Below are positions 1 through 9,200 of a stretch of DNA of 29,663 nucleotides, piece after piece. This stretch comes from an uncultured Bacteroidota bacterium (GTDB taxonomy: Bacteria; Bacteroidota; Bacteroidia; Chitinophagales; Chitinophagaceae), in contig CAIWKU010000026.1 of NCBI GenBank assembly GCA_903913355.1, positions 1 to 29,663 on the forward strand, given 5' to 3'. Under the pieces are notes generated by a model, which did not search any database, had not been told where the DNA came from, and saw nothing but the letters and a program-made list of their open reading frames with translations. Made by a program: the position numbers and the translations under genes. The first letter of the stretch is position 1, and the number at the start of each line of letters is the position of its first letter.

Positions 1-9
1 ATAAGTTAC

Positions 10-38
10 TAGTATAGAATAGCCGAATTACTATACTA
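10..38. repeat. Short inverted repeat in left-edge non-coding DNA
   Basis: TAGTATAG at 10-17 is the reverse complement of CTATACTA at 31-38, with a 13-nt spacer. It lies in the 91 bases of non-coding DNA downstream of the mlaE-like gene. It has no T-tract, so it does not look like a classical terminator; it could be an operator for a gene beyond the window edge. An 8-bp AT-rich repeat can arise by chance, so this is weak. Confidence 0.25.
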
Positions 39-91
39 AATGTACCAACTTGCCACCGCACGAAAAAATTTAAGAAAAACAGGTAAATGAA

Positions 92-829
92 TTATAACAA
101 AAGGGCTGCCAATCCGTAGTCAGCTACCAGAATCAGGATACAACTTACCACGACTGCGCTGGTACTTGCCCTGCCAATTTCCAATGCCCCGCCTTTTACA
201 TTATATCCATAGTAAGCTGAAATACTACTAATAATAAAAGCAAATGTGTAGGATTTATATAAAGCAAAATTGATATTATAAATATTCAGGTTTTTTCGCA
301 GACCCAAATCAAAAATATCTGTTGCCAGTATCCCCGACATGGAACCAGCTACCCGTCCGCCCCAAATACCCAATACAGCAGAAATCACGATCAGGCAGGG
401 TATCACTAATAAAGATGCCAAAATTTTAGGCATGATCAGGTAGCTTTTTGTATTAATACCCATGATCTCCAGGGCATCTATCTGTTCACTGATCCGCATA
501 TTACCCAGTTCACTGGCAATCTTACTACCAACTACACCGGCCAATACAATACTCACCACAGTAGGCGATAATTCCAGTATCATACTATCTCTTACAATTT
601 GGGAAATCGTAGATAAGGGCACTAAAGGGCTCACCAATTGATAAGCGGTCTGAACCGTAGTAACAGCCCCTAAAAAAATAGAAATGATTACTACAATTGG
701 CAAAGCACCTACACCAATCTCAACACTCTGGTGCATAAACTCCTTCCAATACATGCGCCAGTTCTCGGGTTTGGTAAACATTCCCTTGAGCATGAGCAAA
801 TAGGTACCTAAATGGGTAAAGAATGACAT
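92..829 (-). CDS. MlaE/YrbE-family ABC transporter permease
   Basis: The 245-residue protein is the membrane permease of an MCE/Mla-type lipid ABC transporter, which in Gram-negative bacteria moves phospholipids between outer and inner membrane. Family features visible are the GVGALPIVVIISIFLGAV stretch near the N-terminus, the central SPTVVSIVLAGVVGSKIASELG block, and the EQIDALEIMGI segment that contacts the ATPase. It has about five hydrophobic segments. I chose the ATG at 829; the frame can be extended to a TTG at 841, but the ATG form (MSFFTHLG) fits better. It follows the malic enzyme gene by about 55 bp on the same strand, so it may be cotranscribed. No MCE (MlaD) gene adjoins it; the matching ATPase is at 13808. 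Confidence 0.9.
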   Translation of the reverse strand: MSFFTHLGTYLLMLKGMFTKPENWRMYWKEFMHQSVEIGVGALPIVVIISIFLGAVTTVQTAYQLVSPLVPLSTISQIVRDSMILELSPTVVSIVLAGVVGSKIASELGNMRISEQIDALEIMGINTKSYLIMPKILASLLVIPCLIVISAVLGIWGGRVAGSMSGILATDIFDLGLRKNLNIYNINFALYKSYTFAFIISSISAYYGYNVKGGALEIGRASTSAVVVSCILILVADYGLAALLL

Positions 830-840
830 GCTTTGGAGCA

Positions 841-868
841 ATTAACAATTAATAATTAATAATTAACC
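841..868. repeat. AT-rich AATTAATAATTAATAATTAA spacer repeat
   Basis: The spacer between the mlaE-like and malic enzyme genes consists largely of overlapping AATTAATAATT units. Similar sequence recurs at 6283-6296 and in two blocks at 11521-11622, always between genes. It appears to be a dispersed low-complexity intergenic repeat; no function can be read from it. Confidence 0.6.
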
Positions 869-883
869 ATGCAATATGGCTAA

Positions 884-3226
884 TTATTTTTTTCTCTTTT
901 TGAGCCTTTTCCACCAAGTGCTTTTCTGTACCACTTCATCGGTATTGATCCTGCATTTTAGTTGTGCATCCACCACGGCTACCTGGGCCATATTAATGAT
1001 ACTACGAACCGTACTTCCCAACTGTAAAACGTGCACAGGCTTTTTAAGGCCTAATAATATCGGACCAATCGCATCAGCACCACCTACCTCTTTTAAAAGA
1101 TTATAGGTTACATTCCCTGAGGTTAGATTGGGGAACATGAGCACGTTTACATCTTTATCTACCAATTCACTAAAAGGATAATTATCTCTCAAAATCTCTT
1201 TATTAAAAGCAATACTACCCTGCATTTCTCCATCTACAATCAATGATGGATTCCGCTGTTTCAATAATCTTGTGGCTTCTGCAACCAAACGGGCTTCAGG
1301 GGAGTCACTACTTCCGAAATTACTATAGCTTAACATTGCGATCCGGGGAGTAAGATTAAAATTCCTGACTTCTTTGGCAACCATCAAAGTAATATCTGCC
1401 AACTCTTCGGCAGTCGGATTAAAGTTTACTGTAGTATCTGCCAGAAATAAAGGGCCTTTTTTGGTAAGTAATAAATACATACCGGCAATTTTTTTCACCC
1501 CTTCTTCCGTACCGATAATTTGTAATGCCGGGCGAATCGCTTCAGCATAATTTTTAGTGAGTCCGGATAACATAGCATCCGCATCACCAGTTTCCACCAT
1601 CATACAACCAAAATGATTGCGATCAGTCATAATCTTCCTGCTCTCATATTGGTTAACTCCCCTTCGTTGTCTTTTCTTGAAGAACAATTCTCCATAAAAA
1701 TCCCGCTTATCCTCCATCTCATCACTTTTCGGATCGATGATAGGAATATCAGACAGGTCAATATTATTTTCTTCCGCAATCCGATTAATTTTAACAGGAT
1801 TTCCCAAAAGTATCGGATAAGCAATACCATCATCATATAAAATACTAGCTGCTTTCAATATTTTCTGATTATCTGCTTCTGCAAATACCAAACGCTTCGG
1901 ATCTCTGCGCGCTTTGTTTCCAATAGCACGTATCAACTGATTGTCTAGTCCCAAGCGTTTGTTCAATTCCAAAGCATACCCTTCCCAATTGGTAATCTGT
2001 TTTTGTGCAACACCAGATTCAACAGCCGCTTTCGCTACGGCTGGTGCAACGGTTGCCAATAATCTTGGGTCTAAGGGTTTCGGAATAATATATTCAGGAC
2101 CAAATGACATATTATTCTGGTTATATGCCATGTTCACAATATCCGGCACAGGCGACTTAGCCAGGTCGGCCAATGCTTTTACAGCAGCCAGTTTCATGGC
2201 CTCATTAATCTGTTTGGCACGTACATCCAATGCACCACGAAATATATAGGGGAAGCCCAATACATTATTTACCTGGTTAGGATAATCAGATCTTCCGGTA
2301 GCCATGATAATATCCTTTCTCACCGCAATAGCATCTTCATAACTGATTTCAGGATCAGGGTTGGCCATCGCAAAAACGATTGGATTTTTGGCCATACTTT
2401 TTACCATGTCCGGAGTAATCACATTACCCACACTAAGGCCTAAAAATACATCCGCATCTTTCATGGCTTTATCCAGGGTCCAATCACTCTTACTAACAGC
2501 GAATTTTTTTCTTATCTCACCCAAATCCGTTCTATCCTTATGCAATACACCATCTTTATCGAACAGAATAAAATTTTCGTATTTAGCACCGAGCGCCACA
2601 TATAATTGAATACAAGCCATCGCTGCCGCCCCGGCACCATTGATCACAAAACTTACTTTTTCTATTTTTTTCTTCTGCAATTCCAGCGCATTCAATAAAG
2701 CAGCACTGCTGATAATCGCTGTTCCATGCTGGTCATCATGCATTACCGGAATATTCATTTGCTCGCGTAACTGTTGTTCGATATAAAAACATTCCGGTGC
2801 TTTAATATCTTCCAGATTAATCCCTCCAAATGTTGGTTCGAGCGATTTTACAATCTGCACAAATTTTTCAGGGTCTTTTTCATTGATCTCAATATCAAAT
2901 ACGTCTATATCAGCAAATATTTTGAATAATACACCCTTCCCTTCCATTACGGGTTTGCTTGCTTCGGGGCCAATATCACCCAGGCCTAGTACGGCAGTGC
3001 CATTGGTGATTACTGCAACCAGGTTTCCTTTGGCGGTATATTTATAAACGTCTTCCGGATTTTTGGCAATTTCTTTACAGGGTTCGGCAACACCCGGACT
3101 ATACGCAAGCGAGAGATCTCTTTGTGTTTTGGCTTCTTTGGTGGGTACAACTTCAATTTTGCCAGGTCTTCCGCTGGAATGGTATTCCAATGCCTGTTCT
3201 TTACGTAAATCAATATGTTTAGCCAT
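884..3226 (-). CDS. maeB: NADP-dependent malic enzyme (MaeB-type, with C-terminal PTA-like domain)
   Basis: Oxidatively decarboxylates malate to pyruvate with reduction of NADP, in the cytoplasm, supplying NADPH and pyruvate. The 780 residues contain an N-terminal malic domain with YSPGVAEPC (Tyr42), the GKGVLFK lysine region, metal ligands in FGGINLEDI (Glu139, Asp140) and HDDQHGTA (Asp164), then a Rossmann NAD(P) domain with NGAGAAA near 196. From about residue 430 a phosphotransacetylase-like domain follows, which in E. coli MaeB (759 aa) is regulatory rather than catalytic. Length and order match the hybrid malic enzyme family. The ATG at 3226 gives the usual MAKHIDLRKEQALEYHS start. It sits upstream of the mlaE-like gene on the same strand. 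Cofactor preference is inferred from family membership. Confidence 0.96.
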   Translation of the reverse strand: MAKHIDLRKEQALEYHSSGRPGKIEVVPTKEAKTQRDLSLAYSPGVAEPCKEIAKNPEDVYKYTAKGNLVAVITNGTAVLGLGDIGPEASKPVMEGKGVLFKIFADIDVFDIEINEKDPEKFVQIVKSLEPTFGGINLEDIKAPECFYIEQQLREQMNIPVMHDDQHGTAIISSAALLNALELQKKKIEKVSFVINGAGAAAMACIQLYVALGAKYENFILFDKDGVLHKDRTDLGEIRKKFAVSKSDWTLDKAMKDADVFLGLSVGNVITPDMVKSMAKNPIVFAMANPDPEISYEDAIAVRKDIIMATGRSDYPNQVNNVLGFPYIFRGALDVRAKQINEAMKLAAVKALADLAKSPVPDIVNMAYNQNNMSFGPEYIIPKPLDPRLLATVAPAVAKAAVESGVAQKQITNWEGYALELNKRLGLDNQLIRAIGNKARRDPKRLVFAEADNQKILKAASILYDDGIAYPILLGNPVKINRIAEENNIDLSDIPIIDPKSDEMEDKRDFYGELFFKKRQRRGVNQYESRKIMTDRNHFGCMMVETGDADAMLSGLTKNYAEAIRPALQIIGTEEGVKKIAGMYLLLTKKGPLFLADTTVNFNPTAEELADITLMVAKEVRNFNLTPRIAMLSYSNFGSSDSPEARLVAEATRLLKQRNPSLIVDGEMQGSIAFNKEILRDNYPFSELVDKDVNVLMFPNLTSGNVTYNLLKEVGGADAIGPILLGLKKPVHVLQLGSTVRSIINMAQVAVVDAQLKCRINTDEVVQKSTWWKRLKKRKK

Positions 3227-3393
3227 AACTATTTTTTTGTTCCAACTGTTGAACTTGAATCAGCAGTTGTTGCGTCGCACACTTCAGCTTTCAATCCTTA
3301 TTGGGCTTTTTGAAAACCGCGACAATAAACATACATAACATTTTTCAGGCTTTTATCAGCTAACCCGATAAAACCATGTAAAAATAGGCTTTA

Positions 3394-4575
3394 TTAAACA
3401 GATGCTTTTGCGCCCAGCCAGGCCATCATACCTATGCCTGTTTCTATCGCTCTTTCATCTATATCAAACCTGGGCGTATGCACATTATGTACAATACCCT
3501 TCGTTTCATTTCTAACCCCGATCCGGTAAAAACAACCCGGTATTACCTGTGTGTAATACCCAAAATCTTCCGCACCCATTCTCATTTCCGTTTCAAGTAC
3601 ATTTTCCTTACCCATATAGGTATCCGCTAATTGCCAGCCGGTTTCAGTCAATGCAGGATCATTGTCTACAGTAGGGTAGCCAATATCAATATGCAGATCC
3701 AATTCGGCTCCCATTCCTTCTACCAATCCTTTTGCCATTTTGGTGATCAACTCATGTGCTTTATATCGCCAGCCCTCATCCATAGCCCTAAAAGTACCCA
3801 TCAGTTTTACCTCACTGGGTATTACATTGGTGGTATGCCCGCCCTGTATAGAACAGATCGATAATACTGAGGGAGAGGTTGGGTTATTATTTCTCGATAT
3901 GATCTGCTGTAAACTTACAATCAGATGCGAAGCGATTAATACTGTATCGGCCGTTAAATGGGGAGCGGCGGCATGCCCACCCTTACTACGAATGGTTATA
4001 TAGATTTCATCAGCACTGGCCATTACCCTTCCTTTTCGAAAACTCAATTTACCCAGGTCCAGACCGGGATGCACGTGTAATCCAAAAATGCCCTGTGGCC
4101 TGGGGTTTTCGAGCACCCCTTCTTTAATCAGGTAACTGGCACCTCCCGGGTTACGCTCCTCGCCCGGTTGAAAAATCAATTTGATTGTCCCTTCCCATTG
4201 ATCTTTTAATTCATGCAATATCTTAGAAGCACCCAATAAAATGGAAGTATGCACATCATGTCCGCAAGCGTGCATAATACCTGGATTGAGAGAACGATAA
4301 GCCACATCATTTTCTTCCTCAATGGGTAAAGCATCCATATCAGCCCTTAAGGCAATTATCCTGGAACCCGGGTTCTTCCCGTAAATAATACCTACAACAC
4401 CGGTAGTAGCTTTGATTTCATATGGGATTCCAAATGATGCCAGCTTTGCCTGCACAAACTTGCTGGTTTCAAATTCTTTGTAACTCAATTCAGGATTTGC
4501 ATGTAAATGCCTGCGAATTGAGATAAATTCATCAGCATATTTATGCGCAAGGTCTTTTATGGTTTTTTCTAACAT
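3394..4575 (-). CDS. M20-family amidohydrolase (hippurate/N-acyl amino acid hydrolase type)
   Basis: A 393-residue zinc (or manganese) metallopeptidase-like amidohydrolase of the M20D group, which removes acyl groups from N-acyl amino acids. Metal-site motifs are in order: RADMDALPIEE (about 77-87), HACGHD with Cys104 and His106, GEER with Glu139 and Glu140, GLHVH at 165-169, the dimerisation-domain GGHAAAPH, and a C-terminal RMGAEDFGYY and HNVHTPRFDIDE. There is no signal peptide, so it is probably cytoplasmic. It starts only 6 bp after the SPOR-domain gene ends, so the two are very likely one transcript. The exact substrate cannot be told from sequence. Confidence 0.93.
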   Translation of the reverse strand: MLEKTIKDLAHKYADEFISIRRHLHANPELSYKEFETSKFVQAKLASFGIPYEIKATTGVVGIIYGKNPGSRIIALRADMDALPIEEENDVAYRSLNPGIMHACGHDVHTSILLGASKILHELKDQWEGTIKLIFQPGEERNPGGASYLIKEGVLENPRPQGIFGLHVHPGLDLGKLSFRKGRVMASADEIYITIRSKGGHAAAPHLTADTVLIASHLIVSLQQIISRNNNPTSPSVLSICSIQGGHTTNVIPSEVKLMGTFRAMDEGWRYKAHELITKMAKGLVEGMGAELDLHIDIGYPTVDNDPALTETGWQLADTYMGKENVLETEMRMGAEDFGYYTQVIPGCFYRIGVRNETKGIVHNVHTPRFDIDERAIETGIGMMAWLGAKASV

Positions 4576-4581
4576 ATCCGA

Positions 4582-5022
4582 TTATTGTGATAAAATATCT
4601 TCCCCTTCTTTGGGTGTATATTCAATTCCATCTTCAACAATGTAAACACCTTGAGGAAATAGTTTATTTAGCTGAGCTTTAAATTTTTCAGCTTCCTCTT
4701 TTTTCAAATAATTACCAATCCGAACTTTAAAATTTGGCGACTGGTAGACGATATAGGTTTTCTGATCTGGAAATTTCGATAACAGATCTGCTTTGATCCG
4801 AAAAGCATCCTCCCGATTGCTTGTACTGATTACCTGTATACGAAATCCTTTATACAAACCACTTGGTGTAAGCATAGCCATTCGCTTATTTACCAATACC
4901 TGTTTGCCCGTTAATATATCCAGGCGGGCATCTTTCACAACAATGATCGTATCAGCCGCATTTGCGGAAAATACAAAAGCGATAAAAGCCATCAGCATTA
5001 CTATCTTTCCTTTCCTGATCAT
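4582..5022 (-). CDS. Secreted SPOR-domain protein
   Basis: A 146-residue exported protein with an N-terminal signal peptide (MIRKGKIVMLMAFIAFVFSANA) and a C-terminal SPOR domain beginning near GFRIQVIST and ending at GVYIVEDG. SPOR domains bind peptidoglycan strands lacking stem peptides, so a periplasmic or envelope role is inferred. The reading frame extends upstream to a TTG at 5070, but that would put 16 residues in front of the signal peptide; the ATG at 5022 is preferred. A TACCTTTG -7 box lies about 75 bp upstream, so it has its own promoter rather than depending on deoC. It is coupled to the downstream amidohydrolase gene. Confidence 0.88.
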   Translation of the reverse strand: MIRKGKIVMLMAFIAFVFSANAADTIIVVKDARLDILTGKQVLVNKRMAMLTPSGLYKGFRIQVISTSNREDAFRIKADLLSKFPDQKTYIVYQSPNFKVRIGNYLKKEEAEKFKAQLNKLFPQGVYIVEDGIEYTPKEGEDILSQ

Positions 5023-5095
5023 GATACGATTTTTCGGTAATTTCTCCCTGATTCTTTCCAATGGCAACAATAAAAAGGAGTTTACTTGGCCTTCG

Positions 5096-5103
5096 CAAAG
5101 GTA
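5096..5103 (-). promoter_or_regulatory. -7 box (TACCTTTG) for the SPOR-amidohydrolase pair
   Basis: On the minus strand TACCTTTG matches the Bacteroidota -7 consensus TAnnTTTG exactly and lies in the gap after deoC. No clear TTTG -33 box is seen 19-21 bp upstream. The predicted leader is about 70 nt. Confidence 0.55.
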
Positions 5104-5146
5104 AGATACGAAAGACAGGGATATGAAAAAGGGAGTGTTTCTTTTA

Positions 5147-5818
5147 TTAATAATCCGTTTCCCCGGCAGGCGCGCCCTGCAGAATGGCTACCCCGGCACT
5201 ACAACCCAAACGGGTGGCTCCGGCATCTATCAACTGTTTGGCAAAAGCATAATCACGAATTCCGCCGGAGGCTTTGATTTGTACATGGGCAGGTAAATGA
5301 AGCCTGAAAAGGGAAACAGCCTCAACACTTGCTCCTTTTTCCGCATAACCGGTTGAAGTCTTTAAATAATCTATACCGGCCAGTCCATATATTTCGCAGC
5401 ACTTAATAATTTCTTCATCAGTTAATATCCCACTTTCAATAATGATCTTTACTACTTTCCCATTTGAGCGGATAATAGGCATGATATGATTGATTTCATT
5501 AGCCAGGTACAGCCAGTCATTATTTTTAATTGCAGAAATATTGATCACCACATCCAGTTCATCTACTCCATCTACAATTGCCAGCAGTATCTCTGCAATC
5601 TTAGCTTCCACTGCAGAATATCCAAAAGGAAACCCAATTACGGTTGCAATTTTTACAGAAGACCCGACTAATAATTCCTTCGCTTTCTTAACAAAATTTG
5701 GTGGAACACAAACCGCTGCAAATGAATATTCCTTTGCCTCCGAACACAATTTTTCTATATCACTCATAAGCGTAGTGGGCTTAAGGATAGTGTGGTCTAT
5801 ATAGCTATTTAATTTCAT
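5147..5818 (-). CDS. deoC: Deoxyribose-phosphate aldolase
   Basis: Cleaves 2-deoxyribose 5-phosphate to glyceraldehyde 3-phosphate and acetaldehyde in deoxynucleoside catabolism; cytoplasmic. The 223-residue protein is normal length for the short bacterial DeoC group. The Schiff-base lysine is Lys153 in DYLKTSTGY, the second active-site lysine is Lys182 in VQIKASGGIRD, and the catalytic aspartate region is DELDVVINI (Asp89). The N-terminal YIDHTILKP is also typical. It stands alone, with no deoA, deoB or nucleoside phosphorylase next to it. The ATG at 5818 is the only sensible start; a -7 box lies about 30 bp upstream inside the remains of a neighbouring pseudogene. Confidence 0.96.
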   Translation of the reverse strand: MKLNSYIDHTILKPTTLMSDIEKLCSEAKEYSFAAVCVPPNFVKKAKELLVGSSVKIATVIGFPFGYSAVEAKIAEILLAIVDGVDELDVVINISAIKNNDWLYLANEINHIMPIIRSNGKVVKIIIESGILTDEEIIKCCEIYGLAGIDYLKTSTGYAEKGASVEAVSLFRLHLPAHVQIKASGGIRDYAFAKQLIDAGATRLGCSAGVAILQGAPAGETDY

Positions 5819-5836
5819 CAGCAGAAGGATGTATAA

Positions 5837-6217
5837 TTAACAATTTGCAAATTTAGGCAGATTATTGGGTTGATTGGAGGTATTTAGGATGAAGGTCAGG
5901 ATTTTTATTATTTCTGTACAGTCGTTTAGTATAGAATCAGCTAATTTTTTGTCTAACACATCGCTATCCTTTAGCAACAATAGCCAATACCTGTTATCGC
6001 GGGCTTCTTTATAGGAAATACTAAGTTTTGCTTTGAAATCTTTTCTGGAATATCCACCTATTGCCTCTTACACATTTGCTCCAATCGAATTGCCTGACCG
6101 CAACACCTGTGAAGCTAAGGGCTGAACAACGGATTACTTCAGTAAATAAATATACATTTTTACAATCCGAATAGCAAACGAATAGCTCTTTGTCACCACT
6201 AGATTATTCTGCTTCAT
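5837..6217 (-). pseudogene. Four-helix-bundle protein (S23/Avd-like) pseudogene with two in-frame stops
   Basis: The minus strand from ATG at 6217 to TAA at 5837 is one unbroken frame of 127 codons, the normal size of this family, interrupted by TAA at codon 28 (6134-6136) and codon 50 (6068-6070). Reading through the stops gives recognisable family blocks: SYSFAIRIVKMYIYLLK, then SQVLRSGNSIGANV-stop-EAIGGYSRKDFKAKL, then SYKEARDNRYWLLLLKDSD. Family members usually read GANVEEA here, so the second stop replaces a glutamate codon, consistent with a single GAA-to-TAA change. There is no frameshift, so decay looks recent. The start codon sits against the secA terminator and has no visible ribosome binding site. 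Homologues are small proteins sometimes encoded inside 23S rRNA intervening sequences; here there is no rRNA nearby. Confidence 0.88.
5848..5855 (-). promoter_or_regulatory. -7 box (TAAATTTG) for deoC
   Basis: TAAATTTG on the minus strand matches TAnnTTTG and lies 29 bp before the deoC start. It overlaps the last codons of the four-helix-bundle pseudogene (the Lys-Phe-Ala codons). No good -33 box is present, so support is only moderate. Confidence 0.45.
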
Positions 6218-6220
6218 AAA

Positions 6221-6254
6221 AAAAGGCATTTGCTCAATCTAGCAAATGCCTTTT
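6221..6254 (-). terminator. secA: Rho-independent terminator downstream of secA
   Basis: A perfect 14-bp inverted repeat, AAAAGGCATTTGCT at 6221-6234 and its complement at 6241-6254, encloses a 6-nt loop. It is flanked by A- and T-runs on both sides, so the hairpin could work in either direction. It begins about 45 bp after the secA stop codon on the minus strand and the T-run follows the stem in that direction. Confidence 0.88.
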
Positions 6255-6298
6255 AAAAAAATTATCGTACTAATTAATCCACTAATTATTAATTGCTT

Positions 6299-9200
6299 TT
6301 ATGCCTCTTTCCCATGACAAGCCTTATACTTCTTTCCGCTTCCACAAGGACAAGGATCATTTCTTCCGATCTTAGGACCAACGCTTATGGGTTGTTGTTT
6401 TACTGGCGTTGGATCATAATAATCATTTTCGGTTGGTGGTGCATCTATATCTTCTTTAGAAGTACTCATGCGACTCATATCTGTTTTTTTCTGTCTGCCT
6501 TCTTGTAATTCATCTCCATCATTCAAAGGAATCCCTGCATGAGAAAGGAATTGAACAATATCTCGATTGACTTCACCGTCCATTTTTTTGAACAGTTCAA
6601 AAGCTTCCATCTTATAGATTACCAGCGGATCTTTCTGTTCGTAAGTAGCGGTTTGCACACTTTGCTTCAGATCGTCCATAGACCGAAGATGTTCTTTCCA
6701 GGCATCATCTATAAAACCAAGGGTAACCGTTCTTTCCAAAGAGTTCAGCAGTTCAGCACCTTTTGTTTCTAAGGTTTTGTTCATATTGGCTAACACCTGA
6801 ACAGATCTGCGTCCATCGGTAAATGGAACAATCACATTTTCGATATGATTGCCTTGTTGCAATTTGATATTTTTGAAAACAGGCATTGACTGGTTCATCA
6901 GTTCCTGTTTTTTATGTTCGTAACTATTCGCAGCTTCTGTATATAATTTTTCAGCCAGTTGCTGTTCAGATAACCTGTTTAGTTCTTCCGGGGTAATTGT
7001 GGAGTCAATTCCAAAATTCACAATTACTGCCAGCCGGAATCCTTCATGATCATTTTGTTCTTTAAAGGAGGCAACCAGTTCTTCTGCTACAGAATAAAAT
7101 GCATTATCCAGATCAAGTGCTAGTCTTTCTCCAAACAAAGCATGGTTACGTTTACTATAAATAACCGTACGTTGCTTATTCATTACATCATCATATTCCA
7201 ACAAACGTTTCCGGATGCCAAAGTTGTTTTCTTCTACCTTCTTTTGGGCGCGTTCAATAGATTTGGTGATCATGCTATGTTGAATCACCTCACCTTCTTT
7301 ATAGCCTGCAAAATCCATTACTTTGGCAATACGTTCGCTTCCAAACATCCGCATCAGATCATCTTCTAATGAAACAAAAAACAAAGAAGATCCCGGATCA
7401 CCTTGGCGACCTGCACGTCCTCTTAACTGTCTGTCTACCCTTCTTGATTCATGACGCTCCGTACCTAGTATGGCGAGTCCCCCAGCTTCTTTCACCCCAG
7501 GTCCGAGTTTAATATCCGTACCCCTACCCGCCATATTGGTGGCAATCGTAACGGAACCGGCAAAACCGGCTTCGGCTACAATCTGTGCTTCACGGGCGTG
7601 TTGTTTTGCATTCAATACATTATGCGGAATCTGTTTCTGCCGAAGCATACGACTTAGTAATTCACTCACTTCTACCGAAGTAGTACCTACGAGTGCCGGC
7701 CGACCTGCTTCAATCAGTTTTGCGATCTCATCAATCACAGCACCAAATTTTTCACGCTTGGTTTTATATACCAAATCCTGATCGTCCTTACGAATCGCCT
7801 GAACATTCGTGGGAATGGTAACCACATCCAATTTATAGATATCCCATAATTCGGCAGCTTCTGTTTCCGCAGTACCCGTCATACCCGCCAGCTTATGGTA
7901 CATCCTGAAATAGTTTTGTAAAGTAACCGTCGCATAGGTTTGCGTTGCAGCTTCGATCTTTACGTTTTCTTTTGCCTCAATCGCCTGGTGTAAACCATCA
8001 GAATAACGGCGACCATCAAGAATACGACCGGTTTGTTCATCTACAATCTTAACACCTCCATCCATTACCACATATTCAACATCTTTATCAAACAGGGTAT
8101 ACGCTTTTAATAGCTGTTGTACGGTATGAATACGATCTGCTTTCACAGAGTATTCGTTGATAATGGCTTCTTTTTTGTGTAATTTCTCCTCACTAGTTAA
8201 AGAAGTATCATTATCAGCTGCTGCCAAAGAAAGACTGATATCCGGTAAAATAAAGAAATTAGGATCTTCTCCGGACCGGGTAATCAGTTGAATCCCTTTA
8301 TCGGTTAATTCAACTGAATTATTTTTTTCATCAATATAAAAATAGAGTTCTTCATCCGCCTTGGGCATTTCCCTGGATTGATCAGCCAGATAATAATTTT
8401 CCGCTTTTTGCAATTTAACCCGCATACCTGGTTCACTCAGATATTTGATGAGGGCATTGTTTTTTGGTAATCCTCTGTGTGCACGGAAAAGGGCAAGTCC
8501 ACCATCTTTCGGATCATCATTTCCTTCTCCAATTTTTTTCTTGGCCTCATTTAAAAATTGGTTAGCCGCTCTTTTTTGTGCTTCTACCAATTTCTCAATA
8601 CGGGGTTTCAATTCAAAAAATTGCTGTTCACCGGTTACATGTCCGATTGGGCCTGAAATAATCAAAGGTGTTCTGGCATCATCAATCAAAACGGAATCCA
8701 CTTCATCCACCATAGCAAAATGGTGTTTGCGTTGCACCATTTCTTCCGGTGTGTGTACCATATTATCACGTAGGTAATCAAAACCAAATTCATTATTGGT
8801 TCCATAGGTAATATCCGCCAAATAAGCATTACGTCTAGCTTCTGTATTGGGTTCATGTTTATCAATACAGTCAACCCGTAACCCCAGCCATTCAAAAATG
8901 GTTCCGTTCCATTCACTATCTCTGCGGGCCAGGTAATCATTTACTGTTACAATATGTACCCCCTCCCCTGCCAAAGCATTTAAATAAGCAGGTAAGGTAG
9001 ATACCAGGGTTTTACCTTCCCCGGTTGCCATTTCGGCAATTTTACCCTGGTGTAAAACGCTACCACCAATCAGCTGCACATCATAATGCACCATATTCCA
9101 GGTAACTTTTCCGCCACCGGCTGTCCATGTATTTTTGAAAGTAGCTTTAGTTCCAGCAATACTTACATAATCCTTTTTAACGCTTAATTCCCTGTCCAGA

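Noticed and set aside
3351..3373. Hairpin TTTTATC...GATAAAA as terminator of the amidohydrolase gene
   Set aside because: The stem is only 7 AT-rich base pairs and no T-run follows on the minus strand.
5837..6217. TAA stops in the four-helix-bundle frame as recoded sense codons
   Set aside because: TAA terminates intact neighbouring genes such as mdh normally, so genome-wide recoding is not tenable.
5837..6298. Diversity-generating retroelement, suggested by an Avd-like four-helix-bundle gene
   Set aside because: No reverse transcriptase, template repeat or variable repeat is visible anywhere in the window.
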